A DNA stretch of 64,000 bases from positions 248,001 to 312,000 of the forward strand of contig JAKJXP020000051.1 in assembly GCA_022225965.2 (NCBI GenBank). The letters are read 5' to 3'. Source of the stretch: Diatrype stigma. Taxonomy: Eukaryota > Ascomycota > Sordariomycetes > Xylariales > Diatrypaceae. Made by a program: the position numbers and the translations under genes. This document shows, one piece after another, positions 11,618 to 24,500 of this stretch; the first letter of the stretch is position 1; each line of letters opens with the position of its first letter. Below the pieces are notes generated by a model. The model did not search any database. It was not told where the DNA came from and saw only the letters and a program-made list of their open reading frames with translations.

Positions 11618-14600
11618 ATGCCAAGCAAGGTATCGTCCCGATCCACGCGCACGACGGCTGCCGCCTCGAATAAAGCATCGGGTGTATCGCGTGCGTCCGC
11701 CAATGCCGATGTCCCCGAAGAGGCGCCAGACAGCGCCCTGCGGTCCCAAATATCCGCCGTGTTTCGCGACGCACAGAAGTCGACAGCCACCCACCGCAAG
11801 CTCGTCATCACCCTGCGCAAGATTCACGAGACGTGCTGTTACGAGCCTACGCGACCCAATAAGTCGACATCGTCGTCTGTAGACTTCGACGAGGCCGACT
11901 TCAACACCGAGTTCGCCCGCTGCGTCCTGCGGGTCATGCCCGTCAAGAAGAGCGAAGGTGCCGGCGACAAAGTCATCCGCTTCGTCGGCCTCTTCCTGCG
12001 CCACGCCAACGACAAGGACAACGAGCTGCTGGGCGAGAACGACGTCGATGCTAGTACCATGCCCGAGACCCCCAGCACCCGCCTCACCACCAGCGTCATG
12101 GAGACCATCCTCTCCCTGCTCACCGCCAAGGACAAGTTCGTCCGGTACCGGTCCACCCAGCTCATCTCCCACATCATCAACTCGCTCGATGCCATCGACG
12201 ATGATCTCTTCCAGAAACTGCGCATGGGTCTGCTGAAGAGGATCCGCGACAAGGAAGCCATGGTCCGCGCGCAAGCTGTCCTAGGCCTAGGCCGCTTGGC
12301 TGGAAACCAGGTCGAGGGCATGGTCAACTCGGACGACAGCGACGATGATGCTGAGACGGGCCTGCTGGAGAAGCTTCTAGAAGTCTTACAGAACGACCCA
12401 AGCGCCGATGTGAGAAGGTCGCTGCTAGTGAACTTGCCCATCCTACCCAACACCCTCCCTTTCCTCCTGGAGAGGGCCAGAGACCAGGACGCCGGTACGC
12501 GTCGAGCCGTCTACTCGAGACTCTTACCTGCGTTGGGCGACTTCCGCCACTTGTCCCTTTCGATGCGTGAGAAGTTGCTTCGCTGGGGTCTTCGGGACAG
12601 AGACGAGAACGTGCGAAAAGCTGCCGGCAGACTTTTCCGCGAGCGATGGATCGAGGATTGTGCCGGCGTCAACCAGGCTGCCGAGGGCGACAAGCCGGCC
12701 GAGGGCGCATCGGCGCCCAGCTTTGACGGGCTTCTGGAGTTGCTCGAGCGTATCGACGTCCTCAACTCAGGCGTGGAGAACGGTGTGGCTCTCGAAGCTA
12801 TGAAGGGCTTCTGGGAGGGACGGCCGGACTATCGGGAGGCCGTGACTTTCGACGATAACTTCTGGGAGACCCTGAGTGCGGAGTCTGTCTTCATGGCCCG
12901 CAGCTTCAACGACTTCTGCCATACCGAGGGCAACCGAAAGTACGAGTCCCTCGTGGAGGAGAAACTACCCGAGGTGACGAAGCTGGCCTTCTTCCTCGAG
13001 CGCTACCTCAACGTCCTGATCGACGCCATCCAGAGGGTGAACAGCCAGGAGAACATGGAGGACGAGGATGAGGAGGAAGACACGGTCGAGCAGGAGTTCA
13101 TCGTCGAGCAGCTGCTCCACATCATCCTCACCCTAGACTACTCGGACGAAGTCGGGCGGCGTAAGATGTTCTCCCTGCTGCGCCAGAGCTTGTCCAAGCC
13201 CGAACTGCCCGACGAGATCACGAAACTGACGGTCGAGGCGCTACGCGACATCTGCGCTCCCGACACCGCGGGCGAGAAGGAGTTCTGCAGCATTGTTTTA
13301 GAAGCCGTGGCCGATGTGCACGACACTCTGATTGACGATGACGAGTCGGTCCCTGATGAAGATGAGAGCTTCCATTCGGCACGATCCGAAGTGAGCCGCG
13401 ACAGCACGCCGACGGACAAGAACGGGAAGAAGAGCGGCAAGAACAAACACAACGGCATGAGCGAGGAAGAAGCCCGCGAGAAGGCGATTCGCGAGATCAT
13501 GGTGAACATGAAGTGCCTGCACATCGTGCAGTGCATGTTGACGCACGTCGAGGGCACCCTGCAGCAGAACGACCATCTAGTCTCGATGTTGAACAACCTG
13601 GTGGTGCCGGCTGTACGTAGCCACGAGGCGCCGGTCCGCGAGCGCGGGCTCGTTTGCCTCGGCCTTTGCGCGCTCCTCGACCGTTCCCTCGCCGAGGAGA
13701 ACCTCGGTCTGTTCATGCACTTCTTCAGCAAGGGCCACGCGGCGTTACAGATCACGGCGCTGCAGATCCTCACCGACATCCTCAACGTGCACGGCGCCCA
13801 GCTGCTCTCGGCGAACCCCACTCTGCTCAAGGTCTACACGCGCGCGCTGCGCGGCCACAGCGCCCGCGGGCCCGAGGTTCAGGCGGCCGCGACGCTCGCC
13901 GTCTCCAAGCTGCTGCTCGGTCGCGTGGTGACGGACCCCGAGGCCTCGGCTGAGCTGCTGCGCACCCTCGTTGTGGCCTACTTCGATCCGGCTACGCGTG
14001 CCAACCAGGGCGTGCGCCAGGCTCTCAACTACTTCCTCCCCGTGTTCTGCTTCTCGCGCCCCGAGAACCAGGGCCTTATGCAGCGCGTCGCGCTCGACGC
14101 CCTGCACGCACTCCGCAACGTGCGCGAGGGTCTCGAGGATGACGACGAGGTCGACGTCAACGATGAGATGGCCACCCTTGCGTCCATCGGTGCCTGCCTT
14201 GTCGACTGGACTGATCCACGCAAGTGCTTTGTCCCGGGCTTGCCGATGGATGAGAAGAGGGTTGTCAACGGCGACGTGCATCTGGACTTTGCGAGGGATA
14301 TCTTGGAGAGGCTGGATAGCAACCTTAGTAGTAAGTCTATCCGTCCACTCTTTCTTGTTTACTTCCTGCTTCTTCTTTTTTCGCCCCTTTCTTCCCTGAC
14401 TTCCCACCTATCCATAGCCTTTTATTGCCCGATCTCGTGCCCAGTATAGTATTTACCAACTAACCCCTTAAATAGAAGAGGAGAAGAAAACGATAGCGCC
14501 GCTCCTAGGCAAGCTGTACATCTCGCCCGCCTCATCCGAGGATAACATCCGCACCCTGTATGAGGACGTCTCGGCCGCCGTCGAGGACGGCCTGGTCTCC

Positions 14601-14993
14601 GACGCGACGAGCCGGAACGCGCTGTACAAGATCCACGTCAGCCTTGGCAAGATAGTGAATGCTCTCGATAGCCAGCAGCAGCAAAACCAGGATAAGATGT
14701 CGGTCGCCGGGTCATCAACGTCTAGGCGAAGTGTCAGCCGAAGTGTCTCTGTGGCTCCCTCGACGACATCGTCAACAGTAGGAACGGCAGCGCCACCACC
14801 CCGACCACGAGCCAAGGCCGAGGAAGATGACGATGATAAGACGATCACAATGGCCGATGCGGTCCCGCAGCGCATTGATGAGGAAGAAGAGCCCGATGAG
14901 GATGAGGGAGGCGAGGAAGAAGGCGAAGGAGGGTCGGTGATCAAACGGGAGTCTTCTATCGTTGACGACCTATTAAGTGATGATGATGACTGA
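11618..14993 (+). CDS. YCG1: Condensin complex subunit 3 (Ycg1/Cnd3/CAP-G)
   Basis: HEAT-repeat subunit of condensin, which binds DNA with the kleisin and compacts mitotic chromosomes. Two exons, 11618-14330 and 14476-14993, give 1,076 aa, close to yeast Ycg1. The start is ATG 11618 (MPSKVSSRS); the frame continues upstream only to a TTG. The intron of 145 nt has GTAAGT at 14331 and ends AATAG at 14475, and the joined frame reads NLSKEEKKT across the junction. HEAT-like helices with VRAQAVLGLGRLAG and VRRSLLVNLPI-type repeats fill residues about 180-350. An acidic Ser-rich insert lies near 565-605, followed by the Cnd3-like C-terminal domain (about 640-960). The tail is Glu/Asp-rich and ends LLSDDDD. 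Confidence 0.93.
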
Positions 14994-17210
14994 TGGAGAA
15001 GAGAAAAGTTGATATGATGTGATGTGATGCGATGATGCATGGGCTCATGACCGCATGGCGATGCAATTCATGCAATGCAATGCTATGACTACAAGCTTAT
15101 GATCGTTGGGCTGAAGGAATGTGTGGAAGTTCGGAGTTGGGCAGGTCGTGTGTAGATATCCTGTTCGGTTCTATCTTTGCAATTTTATTTAGTATCGCCT
15201 GTTGAGTTCATAAAGATCACGACTGAACACAAAGTGCTGTTACTTGGTCAAATCCTAATGAGGCGTTATAACAACCTCCCTGTAATCAAGTTTGACTGGC
15301 ATCACTCCATAGAGCAAGCTTCAACTGTCAATACAAGCAGTAGAGAAAGAGACTGTCATATCCAATGTCAATTCCGTGGTGATATCCAACGGTTACGTTC
15401 TTTCATGGCAACATATCGACTTGACGTCGAATATCTTTACCTCCTTATTAATTTTGACAAATTTTTTATTCCTCGATCATTGCTCGTTGTGTTTTCTCGC
15501 CAACTAAATCATATAGAACCGACAGGCTCTTCCTCCATATGCCGTCACAAGGAAACCAGGTCTTTGCACATCGAAGCAGTTGTCGTTGTATCACATGAGA
15601 TAAACTTAACTTGCATACAGGAGATCCGGCGCTATGCCGAGTCTGTGCGGAGCTCCGAAGAGTCTTGGCCCGAGGCTTCTAGCCAACCCCCCCTTGTTGA
15701 AGTAACGCGACCCGAACCACGATTCGACACGGCGTTTTCGACGAGAGCCCATGCATCTACCTACTTAACGGCCCGGTTAGTCTAGTGCGTGCGGGGTGGT
15801 ATAGTATAGAGATCAACAATCTGGGGTCTCCGCACTCCACCTATTTGCTACTCTGGCCAAGGCTTTGCCGCTTCGCCGACCAGCTTCTCGGCCCTATCGT
15901 GGCTATAGTAACCATTGTATTATTTTCATCATTCATGCAAAGATGAAGTGGCCGGAGGGACTTTTGAAACTTCGCTTAACATAATAAAGGCTATACGTAA
16001 GGCTACCTAGGTATAGTAAACCACTACGAACTACATACTGAAATAGTTTATAAGCGTAAAGCTAAACTGAACCAATGACGGTTGATTTGATAAGAAGGCT
16101 TGCCAATTCCTCGGCGATATGTATGCCTCTACATTTGGCATGAGGGGAGAAGCTAATCTATGACCAAATGTATGCCCATGCTCCGGAGATGTTTCTGCGA
16201 TTGCGGATTGCTTTTACGCGGTAAATACGCGGTGATTCGGTGAACACCCCCGAATGAGAGCCTAATTAAAACACTCGGATTATTATTATACTCCTATTGG
16301 GACTTATACTCCTAGATGTTACTGTTGTCTCTAAGTGAAGCCTTTCTTACACCCTAAGACACTGCCATCTTCATTGTAGCTCGCAGCCTCGGCCGTGATG
16401 ATTGGAATTCACCGACAGATGTGATTATTCGATCGAGCGTGACTAGCGGAGCCAACCACATGACTGGCCAACTATAAATAGCTATATTTGAGGTAAGAAA
16501 TTAGAAGGATATCGTGGTGCACTCGGCTAGTTGCTAGCTCGTGACGTTCAATACGCTATACAGTACCTAAAACAGCCATTGACTCGCGAGGACGGCCGAC
16601 ATAATGAACGTCATGGACATCGCACACTTTCAGCTGATATGTACCTAGGTAGTGGCTTTTAGCAGAGCTACTCCAACTCGGCAAGCACATGCAAGTCGTC
16701 AGCAACCTACCCCTACCCCTGCGAATATAGGTAGTATCTTATAATGTGTCGCCTACCTTTATATACGGCTCCTATATATACGCTTCGCATCCCCGTGGGG
16801 CGGGCGCATCGGAGCCTCACGGGGCTCCACAATCGGGGGTGAATAGGGGCTAATCTTTCGGTCTTTCTTGATAACTTCCTTGGACATCGGCCCTTCCCCG
16901 TTGACATCGGTCCTTTGGTGATAGTTTTCTACCGGAATGGCGATATACCATTTGTGTAGATGATCTGACCGAGTAATAAGTCGCCTTCCTGATCTGTCCA
17001 AGATTGCTGAACATAACCAATGCCCAAGTAGCTGCCAAGATAGGCAATGATCACCACCGAGTGTTTGACTACATATTCCCCTGATACTCCTTTGTATGCA
17101 AAGCCTTCGACATTCCATTCCTTGTATCTCAGTTGGTCGACACTGTGACACACACTAGGAAGTCTTTCCTCACTCTCGCTTTACGCCAATCGCTCCTCAA
17201 GCAAGCAATC
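14994..17210. other. 2.2-kb intergenic region between condensin and amylase genes
   Basis: No gene is supported. A 202-codon open frame at 15177-15785 starts with TTG, has no domain and no splice partners. Minus-strand frames at 16.7-17.15 kb overlap each other in different phases. A GATGTGATG-like run lies at 15013-15038. Short G/C-rich hairpin-forming words (CCCCGTGGGG at 16791-16800, GAGCCTCACGGGGCTC at 16812-16827) lie about 400 bp before the amylase start. The last several hundred bases should include the amylase promoter. Confidence 0.5.
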
Positions 17211-18770
17211 ATGCTCGCTTCGTATACTTCGCTGCTTGCCTTACTCGGGCTGTACACTTCTGCCGTCTCGGCAGCGGATGCAGAGGCGTGGAAAAGTCGG
17301 AACATCTACTTTGCCATGACAGATCGGATTGCGCGTAGTAGCGATGATACGGGAGGCGATGCATGCGGCGACCTCTCAAGCTATTGTGGTGGCACCTTCC
17401 AAGGTCTCGAGTCCAAGCTTGATTACATTCAAGGCATGGGCTTTGATGCCATTTGGATCACTCCCGTCGTTGCCAGTAAGACAACCAACTAGGATCCTTT
17501 CTGGACTCCACCTCGGTCCTCTGCGAGTACTGACACCTGTGACTCGACCAGATAGCGACGGTGGCTACCATGGATACTGGGCACAGGACCTTTACTCTGT
17601 GAATGGGAATTACGGAACGGCCGATGACTTGAAGAGCTTAGTCAATGCTGCCCACGATAAGGTACGTAGCATGCATGACAGGTCCCACAAACTCCGCAGG
17701 CTATCTCCTCCTTCCTTGCTAGGAGTCAGGGCTCACTTATTCGATAGGGCATATACATCATGGTAGACGTGGTGGCCAATCACATGGGCACTGGCCCCAT
17801 TGCCGACAACAAGCCGGAGCCGCTCAACCAACAGAGTTCGTACCACCCACAATGCGACGTCAACTACTCGGATCAGAACAGCATCGAGACCTGCTGGGTT
17901 GCGGGCCTGCCAGACGTCGACACGGAGAGCGAGGACATCCGCTCCCTGTACCAGGAATGGATCAAGTGGCTAGTGGGCGAGTACGGCTTCGACGGGGTGC
18001 GCATCGACACGGTCAAGCACGTGGAGAAGGACTTCTGGACGGGTTTCTCGGCTGCAGCTGGTGTGTACACGATCGGCGAGGTCTTCGATGGTGACCCGAA
18101 CTACCTGGCGGGCTACGCGAACACCATGTCGGGCCTGCTAAACTACGCCGTCTACTACCCGCTCAACGCCTTCTACCAGCAGACGGGCTCGAGCCAGTCC
18201 CTCGTCGACACCCACGACCAGGTGAGCTCGCTGTTCCCAGACCCGTCGGCGCTCGGCACCTTCCTGGACAACCACGACAACCCGCGATGGCTGAATACAA
18301 AGTCGGACACGCAACTGCTCAAGAACGCGCTCGCCTACGTGGTCCTGGCTCGCGGAATCCCCATCGTCTACTACGGCACTGAGCAGGGATACGGCGGCGG
18401 CGCCGACCCGGCCAACCGCGAGGACCTCTGGCGTAGCGGCTTCGACACGAGTGCCGATCTGTACCAGGCGCTCGCCAAGCTCTCAGCTGCACGCGCTGCT
18501 GCGGGTGGCCTCGCCGCCGACGACCACGACCACCTATATGTCGCCGACACGGCCTACGCCTGGTCCCGCGCCGGCGGCGACCTTGTTGTCCTCACCACCA
18601 ATAGCGGCGCCGGATCCTCCGAACAGCACTGCTTCAACTCCCAGGTACCGAATGGCAAGTGGACGGACACCTTTGGAGACGGCACCGAGTACACTGCCGA
18701 CGGGAGCGGCAACATCTGCGTCAATGTCACAGATGGTGCGCCGGTTGTGTTAGCTGCGGCTTCGGCATGA
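17211..18770 (+). CDS. Secreted alpha-amylase, glycoside hydrolase family 13
   Basis: Endo-acting enzyme hydrolysing alpha-1,4 bonds of starch, predicted extracellular. Three exons, 17211-17475, 17552-17661 and 17748-18770, give 465 aa; both introns are GT-AG and keep phase. A signal peptide of about 21 residues ([21 protein letters not shown]) precedes the mature protein. The four conserved GH13 regions are present: DVVANH near 132-137, GVRIDTVKH with nucleophile Asp212, GEVFDG with acid/base Glu236, and FLDNHD with transition-state Asp302. These offsets match Taka-amylase-type fungal enzymes once the signal peptide is counted. Length is slightly shorter than Aspergillus enzymes, no starch-binding domain follows, and I see no GPI signal. 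It appears intact. Confidence 0.95.
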
Positions 18771-19148
18771 GGAAGAGGCCAAGGAGAACAACAGGAACAT
18801 ACTGAGACCATGTACATAGTCTTTCAAGGTTTGGTTAGGGATGTGAGATTCCATCAAGGCCAGCCATTGTCTATTTTCAAACCGCAAGCTTCAATTTGAT
18901 CGTTCAAACTCCTGCGAACCAGAAACTTTCCAGTTGATTGGAAAGGGGAAGGTCGGACGTGATCCTTTGATACGATTCTACTGGGATCATTACTGAATTG
19001 ACAGCATCGACTACAACCGTATTGGCCAGTAATGTCTGGTATGAAACCCCGAAGCTCTGATTGTCACCTGCCTACGTCGATGATTATAGATTGCTTGAAC
19101 TCTTCTAGAGTGTTATGTGTAGCGGCCTAGCCTCTCATTCCAGCGTCA
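18771..19148. other. 3' intergenic region after amylase
   Basis: It is convergent with the SnoaL-like gene. I see no gene or repeat in it. Confidence 0.5.
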
Positions 19149-19619
19149 TCAAAGTCCCGCTCCCTCAAAATGCTTCGGTGCATGCTTGCGGTGCATTTCA
19201 CGAGCTTTTATGCTATCGACGAATTCTTGAATTTCGACAACCTCAGTCCCGTCTTTTGATAGCTGGATCATCAGGATACACTCGTTCCTCCATTGTCCTG
19301 AACCCCCCTTCAGATTCCCCTCCATGTACGCGTGCACAACCACCATGCTCCTAGTGACATCCTCCATGATCGATTGTGGGACCATTCGAAACCATTCGAA
19401 TATTGTGAAAATGCTCTCGGCCCTGAGTGCAAATGCATCCTTGTTGCATCTCTCTATTTGAAGGCTCTCAGGCAATACTAGGTACTGAAAATCTGCAGCT
19501 AATGGCTTGAGGAGCTGAGTGACAGAAAGACTGCTATAGCCATCTAATAATGTGTTGACGGTGGTGATGCCAATCGAGGGATCTGTTTCCATGTCGGCTT
19601 TCGTCGTTTTCGTATCCAT
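19149..19619 (-). CDS. SnoaL-like / NTF2-fold protein
   Basis: Intronless 156-aa frame from ATG at 19619. The size and pattern fit the fungal SnoaL-like/NTF2-like superfamily: an N-terminal helix pair (TTVNTLLDGYSSLS, FQYLVLPESL), a middle helix with FTIFEWFRMVP, then beta strands (MVVVHAYMEGNL, NECILMIQLS) and EVVEIQEFVDS near the C-terminus. Members are cyclase-, isomerase- or stress-related small proteins, often next to oxidoreductases in fungi. No catalytic residue can be assigned from sequence alone. It lies divergent from the NmrA-like gene, about 425 bp apart, so the two may share a promoter region. Confidence 0.72.
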   Translation of the reverse strand: MDTKTTKADMETDPSIGITTVNTLLDGYSSLSVTQLLKPLAADFQYLVLPESLQIERCNKDAFALRAESIFTIFEWFRMVPQSIMEDVTRSMVVVHAYMEGNLKGGSGQWRNECILMIQLSKDGTEVVEIQEFVDSIKAREMHRKHAPKHFEGAGL

Positions 19620-20044
19620 TTGATTTTATCTAAAGACAAGATGCTGTAAGAGGATTTGATCGTAGTTCTGAAAGGTGAAGAGCTACCTAGGTGAAACGGT
19701 AGGACTTCGAGATTCGAACAGCGTGGGGCAGAGAAGTAGGTATTCCTTGAACCGGAGTTCAGATAAGGTTTTTGGTCGGATCGTTTCGATATACCGCTCA
19801 TCTCCGCCGTAGCACCCTTGCAGATTACGAATATCCCAGGATTAGGCACATACATAGGGTCGCCGACGGAGCCCTCCATTTCTCGGTCCGGCTACCAGCT
19901 CCCGTGATTGGAGAAGCAGATCGATATATCCCCATTTGAAGAGGTAATGCCCAACCTGCTCTACGAAGTCGAACCGTCCCTCGAGGCATAGCCATCATAT
20001 TATCCCCGAGTTTTCACGGTGCTTTTGGTGCTTTCCCTGGAATC
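19620..20044. promoter_or_regulatory. Divergent promoter region, SnoaL-like / NmrA-like pair
   Basis: This 425-bp space lies between two start codons facing away from each other. No named factor site is recognised. Spacing alone suggests possible co-regulation. Confidence 0.4.
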
Positions 20045-20986
20045 ATGTCGAAAGCCATACTCGTCACTGGCGCTACCGGTAAACAGGGTGGTGCAGTTGT
20101 TGATGCCTTACTTGGTCGAAAGGATGCGGAGTTTGCCATCTTAGCAGTGACGCGCGATACGAACAGTGCTGGCGCAAAACGGCTTGCATCAAAGTCACCG
20201 TTGATCCGACTGATACAAGGGAATCTTGACGATGCGCCTGGGCTCTTGCAAGAAGCACAAAACATACATGGCCAACCGATTTGGGGTGTGTATTCAGTCC
20301 AGGTATCGATGGGCAAGGGAGTTACCATGGAGAGCGAAGTCCAGCAGGGACAGGAGCTCGTAAAACATGCCATCTCCGCTGGCGTGTCGCATTTCGTCTA
20401 CAGCAGTGTTGAACGTGGCGGCGATGAAGCCTCATGGGACAACCCTACCCCTATTCCGCACTTCCAGAGCAAATATCGCATCGAGCGATACCTCCGTGAC
20501 GCCACTGCTCCCGGGACGCTGGGGGAGCGCATGGGATGGACGATTCTGCGACCTGTCGCTTTCATGGATAACCTGGTGCCGAGCTTCCCGAACAAGGTCT
20601 TCATGGCGGCGATGCATAACTGGATGGGCAACAAGTCGAACCAGTGGATCGCGACGTCAGATATCGGGATATTTGCCGCCAAGGCCTTCACAGAGCCTGA
20701 GCTCTGGAACCAAAGGGCTGTGGGACTAGCCGGAGACGAGCTCGCATTCAGTGAGCTCAGCAGGGCATTTCAACATACTACAGGCCATCCTGTCCCCGAG
20801 GCGCATTGGGTATTTGGAAGTTTGCTGACGTTTATGGTGGTGGAGCTTAGGCTTATGATTGGGTGGTTTTCCAGTGATGGTTACAAAGCAAATGTTGGAG
20901 CATGTCGTAGAGATCATCCTGGGTTGTTGACTATGGAAGAATGGCTGAGGAAGGAGAGTCTATTCCCGATGAAAGATGCTTTGTAG
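20045..20986 (+). CDS. NmrA-like family NAD(P)-binding protein
   Basis: Intronless 313-aa frame from ATG 20045. The N-terminus has the Rossmann nucleotide-binding motif LVTGATGKQGG (residues about 6-16), then DALLGR and the ILAVTRD strand typical of NmrA/atypical SDR proteins. FVYSSVERGG at about 117-126 and FQSKYRIERYL at about 139-149 match the family's pseudo-active-site region, where the usual YxxxK is altered. WTILRPVAFMDNL follows. Relatives sense the NAD(P) redox state or act as reductases; the family alone does not decide which. No membrane segment is present. Confidence 0.88.
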   Translation: MSKAILVTGATGKQGGAVVDALLGRKDAEFAILAVTRDTNSAGAKRLASKSPLIRLIQGNLDDAPGLLQEAQNIHGQPIWGVYSVQVSMGKGVTMESEVQQGQELVKHAISAGVSHFVYSSVERGGDEASWDNPTPIPHFQSKYRIERYLRDATAPGTLGERMGWTILRPVAFMDNLVPSFPNKVFMAAMHNWMGNKSNQWIATSDIGIFAAKAFTEPELWNQRAVGLAGDELAFSELSRAFQHTTGHPVPEAHWVFGSLLTFMVVELRLMIGWFSSDGYKANVGACRRDHPGLLTMEEWLRKESLFPMKDAL

Positions 20987-21550
20987 CGTGTATTTGCTAG
21001 TTTCGGCAACCGCAATGGTGCGTTTGAAGTCTGTCGCAGCCCGGTTACTGTATATACTAGTGTTTAATATAACATGACTATCTCTTCTAGGGCTATATCA
21101 CTAGCAGAAATTGCCATCCTTCGTCTCTTCGACTAGGCTCTGGTATCGCGACTTCGAGAAACGACGACGTGTGCTCCTCTTTATGAGAAGTCGAAAGCCC
21201 AGTCGGAAATACATGTGACATGGGGTATCATTTCCGAGCCGAGTCAGACATGGAATTGGTGTCTTGAGAAAACTAGGTGCGCTCAATATAAAGCAGAAGT
21301 CGTGTACCTGGGTTTTAATTAAGCCCTGCGGTCTAGGTGTGCCTCATTCATTTACCCCTTTATTGTCTTGGAGCTGTCTATAACGAGTAAGGGGTCATTT
21401 CCAGGCAAGCATTTGTCCAGATAAATGAAATAGCTTCCTGATACGCGATCGAACACTATAGAAATAAATTGGGTTCGGATGTTTTCAATATATCATGCTG
21501 TTTACTCCGAAATGATTCGCCCCGTGCTTCGTATCATCGACCATTCATAC
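20987..21550. other. Convergent intergenic region
   Basis: It lies between the 3' ends of the NmrA-like gene and the sugar transporter. No gene or repeat is recognised. Confidence 0.5.
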
Positions 21551-24500
21551 TCATTGCTCCATGTTACCCGTTGATCCTGTTCGGACACTACTAGTTCCTC
21601 TGGAAATGGGCCGCAATTCCTCCCCACTGGCCTGTTCTACACTCTCTTGATCACCAGGATGGCTATTTAATCCGAAGAAATCCAGTATAGGACGCTCTGG
21701 CTTAGGTCTCTCGCGTAGTACGTATCTCTTGAAGAACCAGGGTAAGTATTGCCTCACCTGATAGCGTACGAATTGCCTCTTTGGGTAGTTGAAGATGATA
21801 TCCAAGCTCTCCAAAGACCTCTCCTTGGTTTCCTCGACGAAGAGAATGACAAGAACGAAGGCCACGGCCGTAAGACTAGCGAATAGGCCGAGTGTCCCGG
21901 GAGGAGTCAACCTATCAATTATCCTATAGTTCGGAAACCTGAGTCAATACATGCGTTTTTTGATAGGGCTCCAGTCACTTGAAAGATGATGGAGGACATT
22001 AACGAAGAGTGCATACTTGGGAAAGAGTAAAGAAAGTAGGCCGGCAAAGCCGTAGCATATTGAAATGGCGAAAGCGCATCCCTGTATTGAAATAAGTTTT
22101 TGAATGCTTTGCTGGGGTTTTAAACACTTACCACCTCACGGTGGGAGAGAGGAAAGCTGCATAAAATGTCAACCACGTTACCATATTGGCCGCTGCAATA
22201 CGAAGACTGACCTTTCCGAAGCTAAAGTGAAGGGTATCGGTCCTAATCACTCGATTAATATAAAGGACGGCTCGAACCAGGCACGGCAAATCTGACCAAG
22301 TCCAGGAGAATATGCAGCAGCATGTACTATAAAACTTCAGTTAGGAAACCCTAGTGAAGTCCGTCAAGGAAACTTACAATAGAGATATATAGTAACCAAT
22401 CGGACTGTTACAGGCGTGTTCTCTGATTGATTATACGGGAGTGGGAACGATAGAGCCCCCATCAGCATAAATATACACATCAGGGGGAGAGTTGTCATGA
22501 GCCATTTCCGGCGCCCGAGCGTGTCGATCGTTTTGATAGCTGGGAGTCCAAAAAGGAAGTTAACTGCCCCTGGGAGACATTGTAAGTTAAAAGAATTATA
22601 CAAGCACGCATTTCGGCAGAATTATCATACCGAACCCTAGACTTAACTCCATAGGCCTTTTCAGCAGCGAGATGTCGCTACAACTCACCCCATGGTTGTC
22701 AGGGACAGGGTCAATGGCACCGAAGAAGGTGCCTGAATAGAATGCCAAGATATTAACTACCCAACATGGTCAGCTATCCTAACCAAGAAAAGCAGATGGT
22801 ACCATGGATTTGTGAGGCATAATATTGATGGACGTCCGTGGTGTTTTTACACGCCTTTTGATAAAGGGGGGAGGATGGGATTGAAACGTACTTCCACACA
22901 ACTGCTGGGCAAGATTGACCGTGGAAGTACTAATCAAAGCATTGCGTAATCTCCTGATGCGAAGCAAATCTAGGAACTTCTCTCCGAATCCAGGGACCGA
23001 TGTCTGCGATGTGTTGTGCCGTTGCTGCCCTTCCTTTGTGCGGGCGAGGCCCCATCCGAGGACGCTGTATTCCTCTTCGATTGTCTTGTGGAGCACATAC
23101 ATATCCTTCATCGCTAGCAACTAACAGACGTCAATGAGTACACAATACAGCAAGGGAAAAAGAAGATAGACAAACATACTTCACATTTCCTTAGTCTCTG
23201 CAATATGCCGAAAGCTTTCTTTGGACTGTACTGTCGACTCCCTTTGCGCATGTAGAATCTGGGACTCTCAAGGCAGAACGGCAGAACACAACACAAGGCA
23301 AGGGCTGGAACCGCAGGAGCTGCCAATATTAAAGAAACGGCGATTCGGGTATTGGTGATTTGGGAGGCTAGGATGAGGTTCACTGCGAATCCTGCCATGA
23401 TGCCACATGCAACCCTGTATGTGTTAACGTGAGCCACTTCCATACTTATTCAGGAGTATCGGCATTACCAAAGCTGCCAGGCTAAAATGAACGAGCCACG
23501 AAAGAACCTGATGGCGGTTTCCGAAGCTAAGATCTACGAAAGAGTTAGTAAACATCCGGAATACCTCAAACGTCTTCGAACAATGCATACCGGGGTGCTA
23601 ACGGCCTTGATACCCATGCCTACATAGAATTTAGTGTCCATCCTGGTCGTTGCTTTATGCCACTGCTTACCAAGGCCGTTGACGACTCTGATCCCAATGA
23701 GGAGTTTCCACCTATGATGTTCCTCTGCGATGAGGATGCATAGGCCAGAGACCAATGAACTAATGAGAACCAGCACGGCAGCGACTATCATGGCTCCTCT
23801 GCGTCCGAGTCGATCATTGACTGGCATCGAAACCCAGCATCCCAAGAGGGCGGCCGTCAAAAAGGGCATCGCATTAGTAGCGCCCAAAGCCCAACGCGAC
23901 GCATCTGATACTGGGCTAGAACACGAGGTGCTCTCGCGAAACCCGAGATCTGATTCATATGGCGTGCCCCCGTTGATAGAAGACTGTACGTGGCCCTGGA
24001 GGAAAGCAGCAATGGCGACACAAATACTAACGATGAGGATACCGCGCTCTGAGAACAAGCGATCCTTCTCGTTTCGCACCGCCTCCAGCTCGTCAGGGGT
24101 AAGTACAACATGAAGGTTGCGATTGACGTAGTCTGGATCCCCTCTCGCGACGAGATCGTATACTCTTGAGTCTTTTGCGACAAGCGCTGCGCGTACGAAA
24201 CGTTCGGCTTGGTTGTCGCTAAGCCCTAGAATGCGGATAGCAAAGTCGCGGGCGTCGACCTTTAACTCTCTGTAGCTTGTTTGTACTACATGCCGTAAGT
24301 ATTCAGAGACAGATAGGTTGACTCATTCTCTAACAGATCAGTAATGGAAATATCGAATGTGGTAACGTACCAATGGAATCCGGGACATCGAAACGATCGA
24401 CCCTAGATACGAGGTCTTGGGTAATTGTTGGGGTGTTTGACTTCATGTTCGCTGTGCTGGGCGGGTTGTTCCTCCTGTTCAGCCCCACATCTTCGGCCTG

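Noticed and set aside
15177..15785. 202-codon plus-strand open frame
   Set aside because: It begins with TTG, has no internal splice pattern and no domain-like pattern; the sequence around it looks non-coding.
16713..17153. Several overlapping minus-strand frames upstream of the amylase, one with a short hydrophobic stretch
   Set aside because: No ATG-to-stop model or consistent intron joins them, no family is recognised, and they overlap the likely amylase promoter. A small broken gene cannot be excluded.
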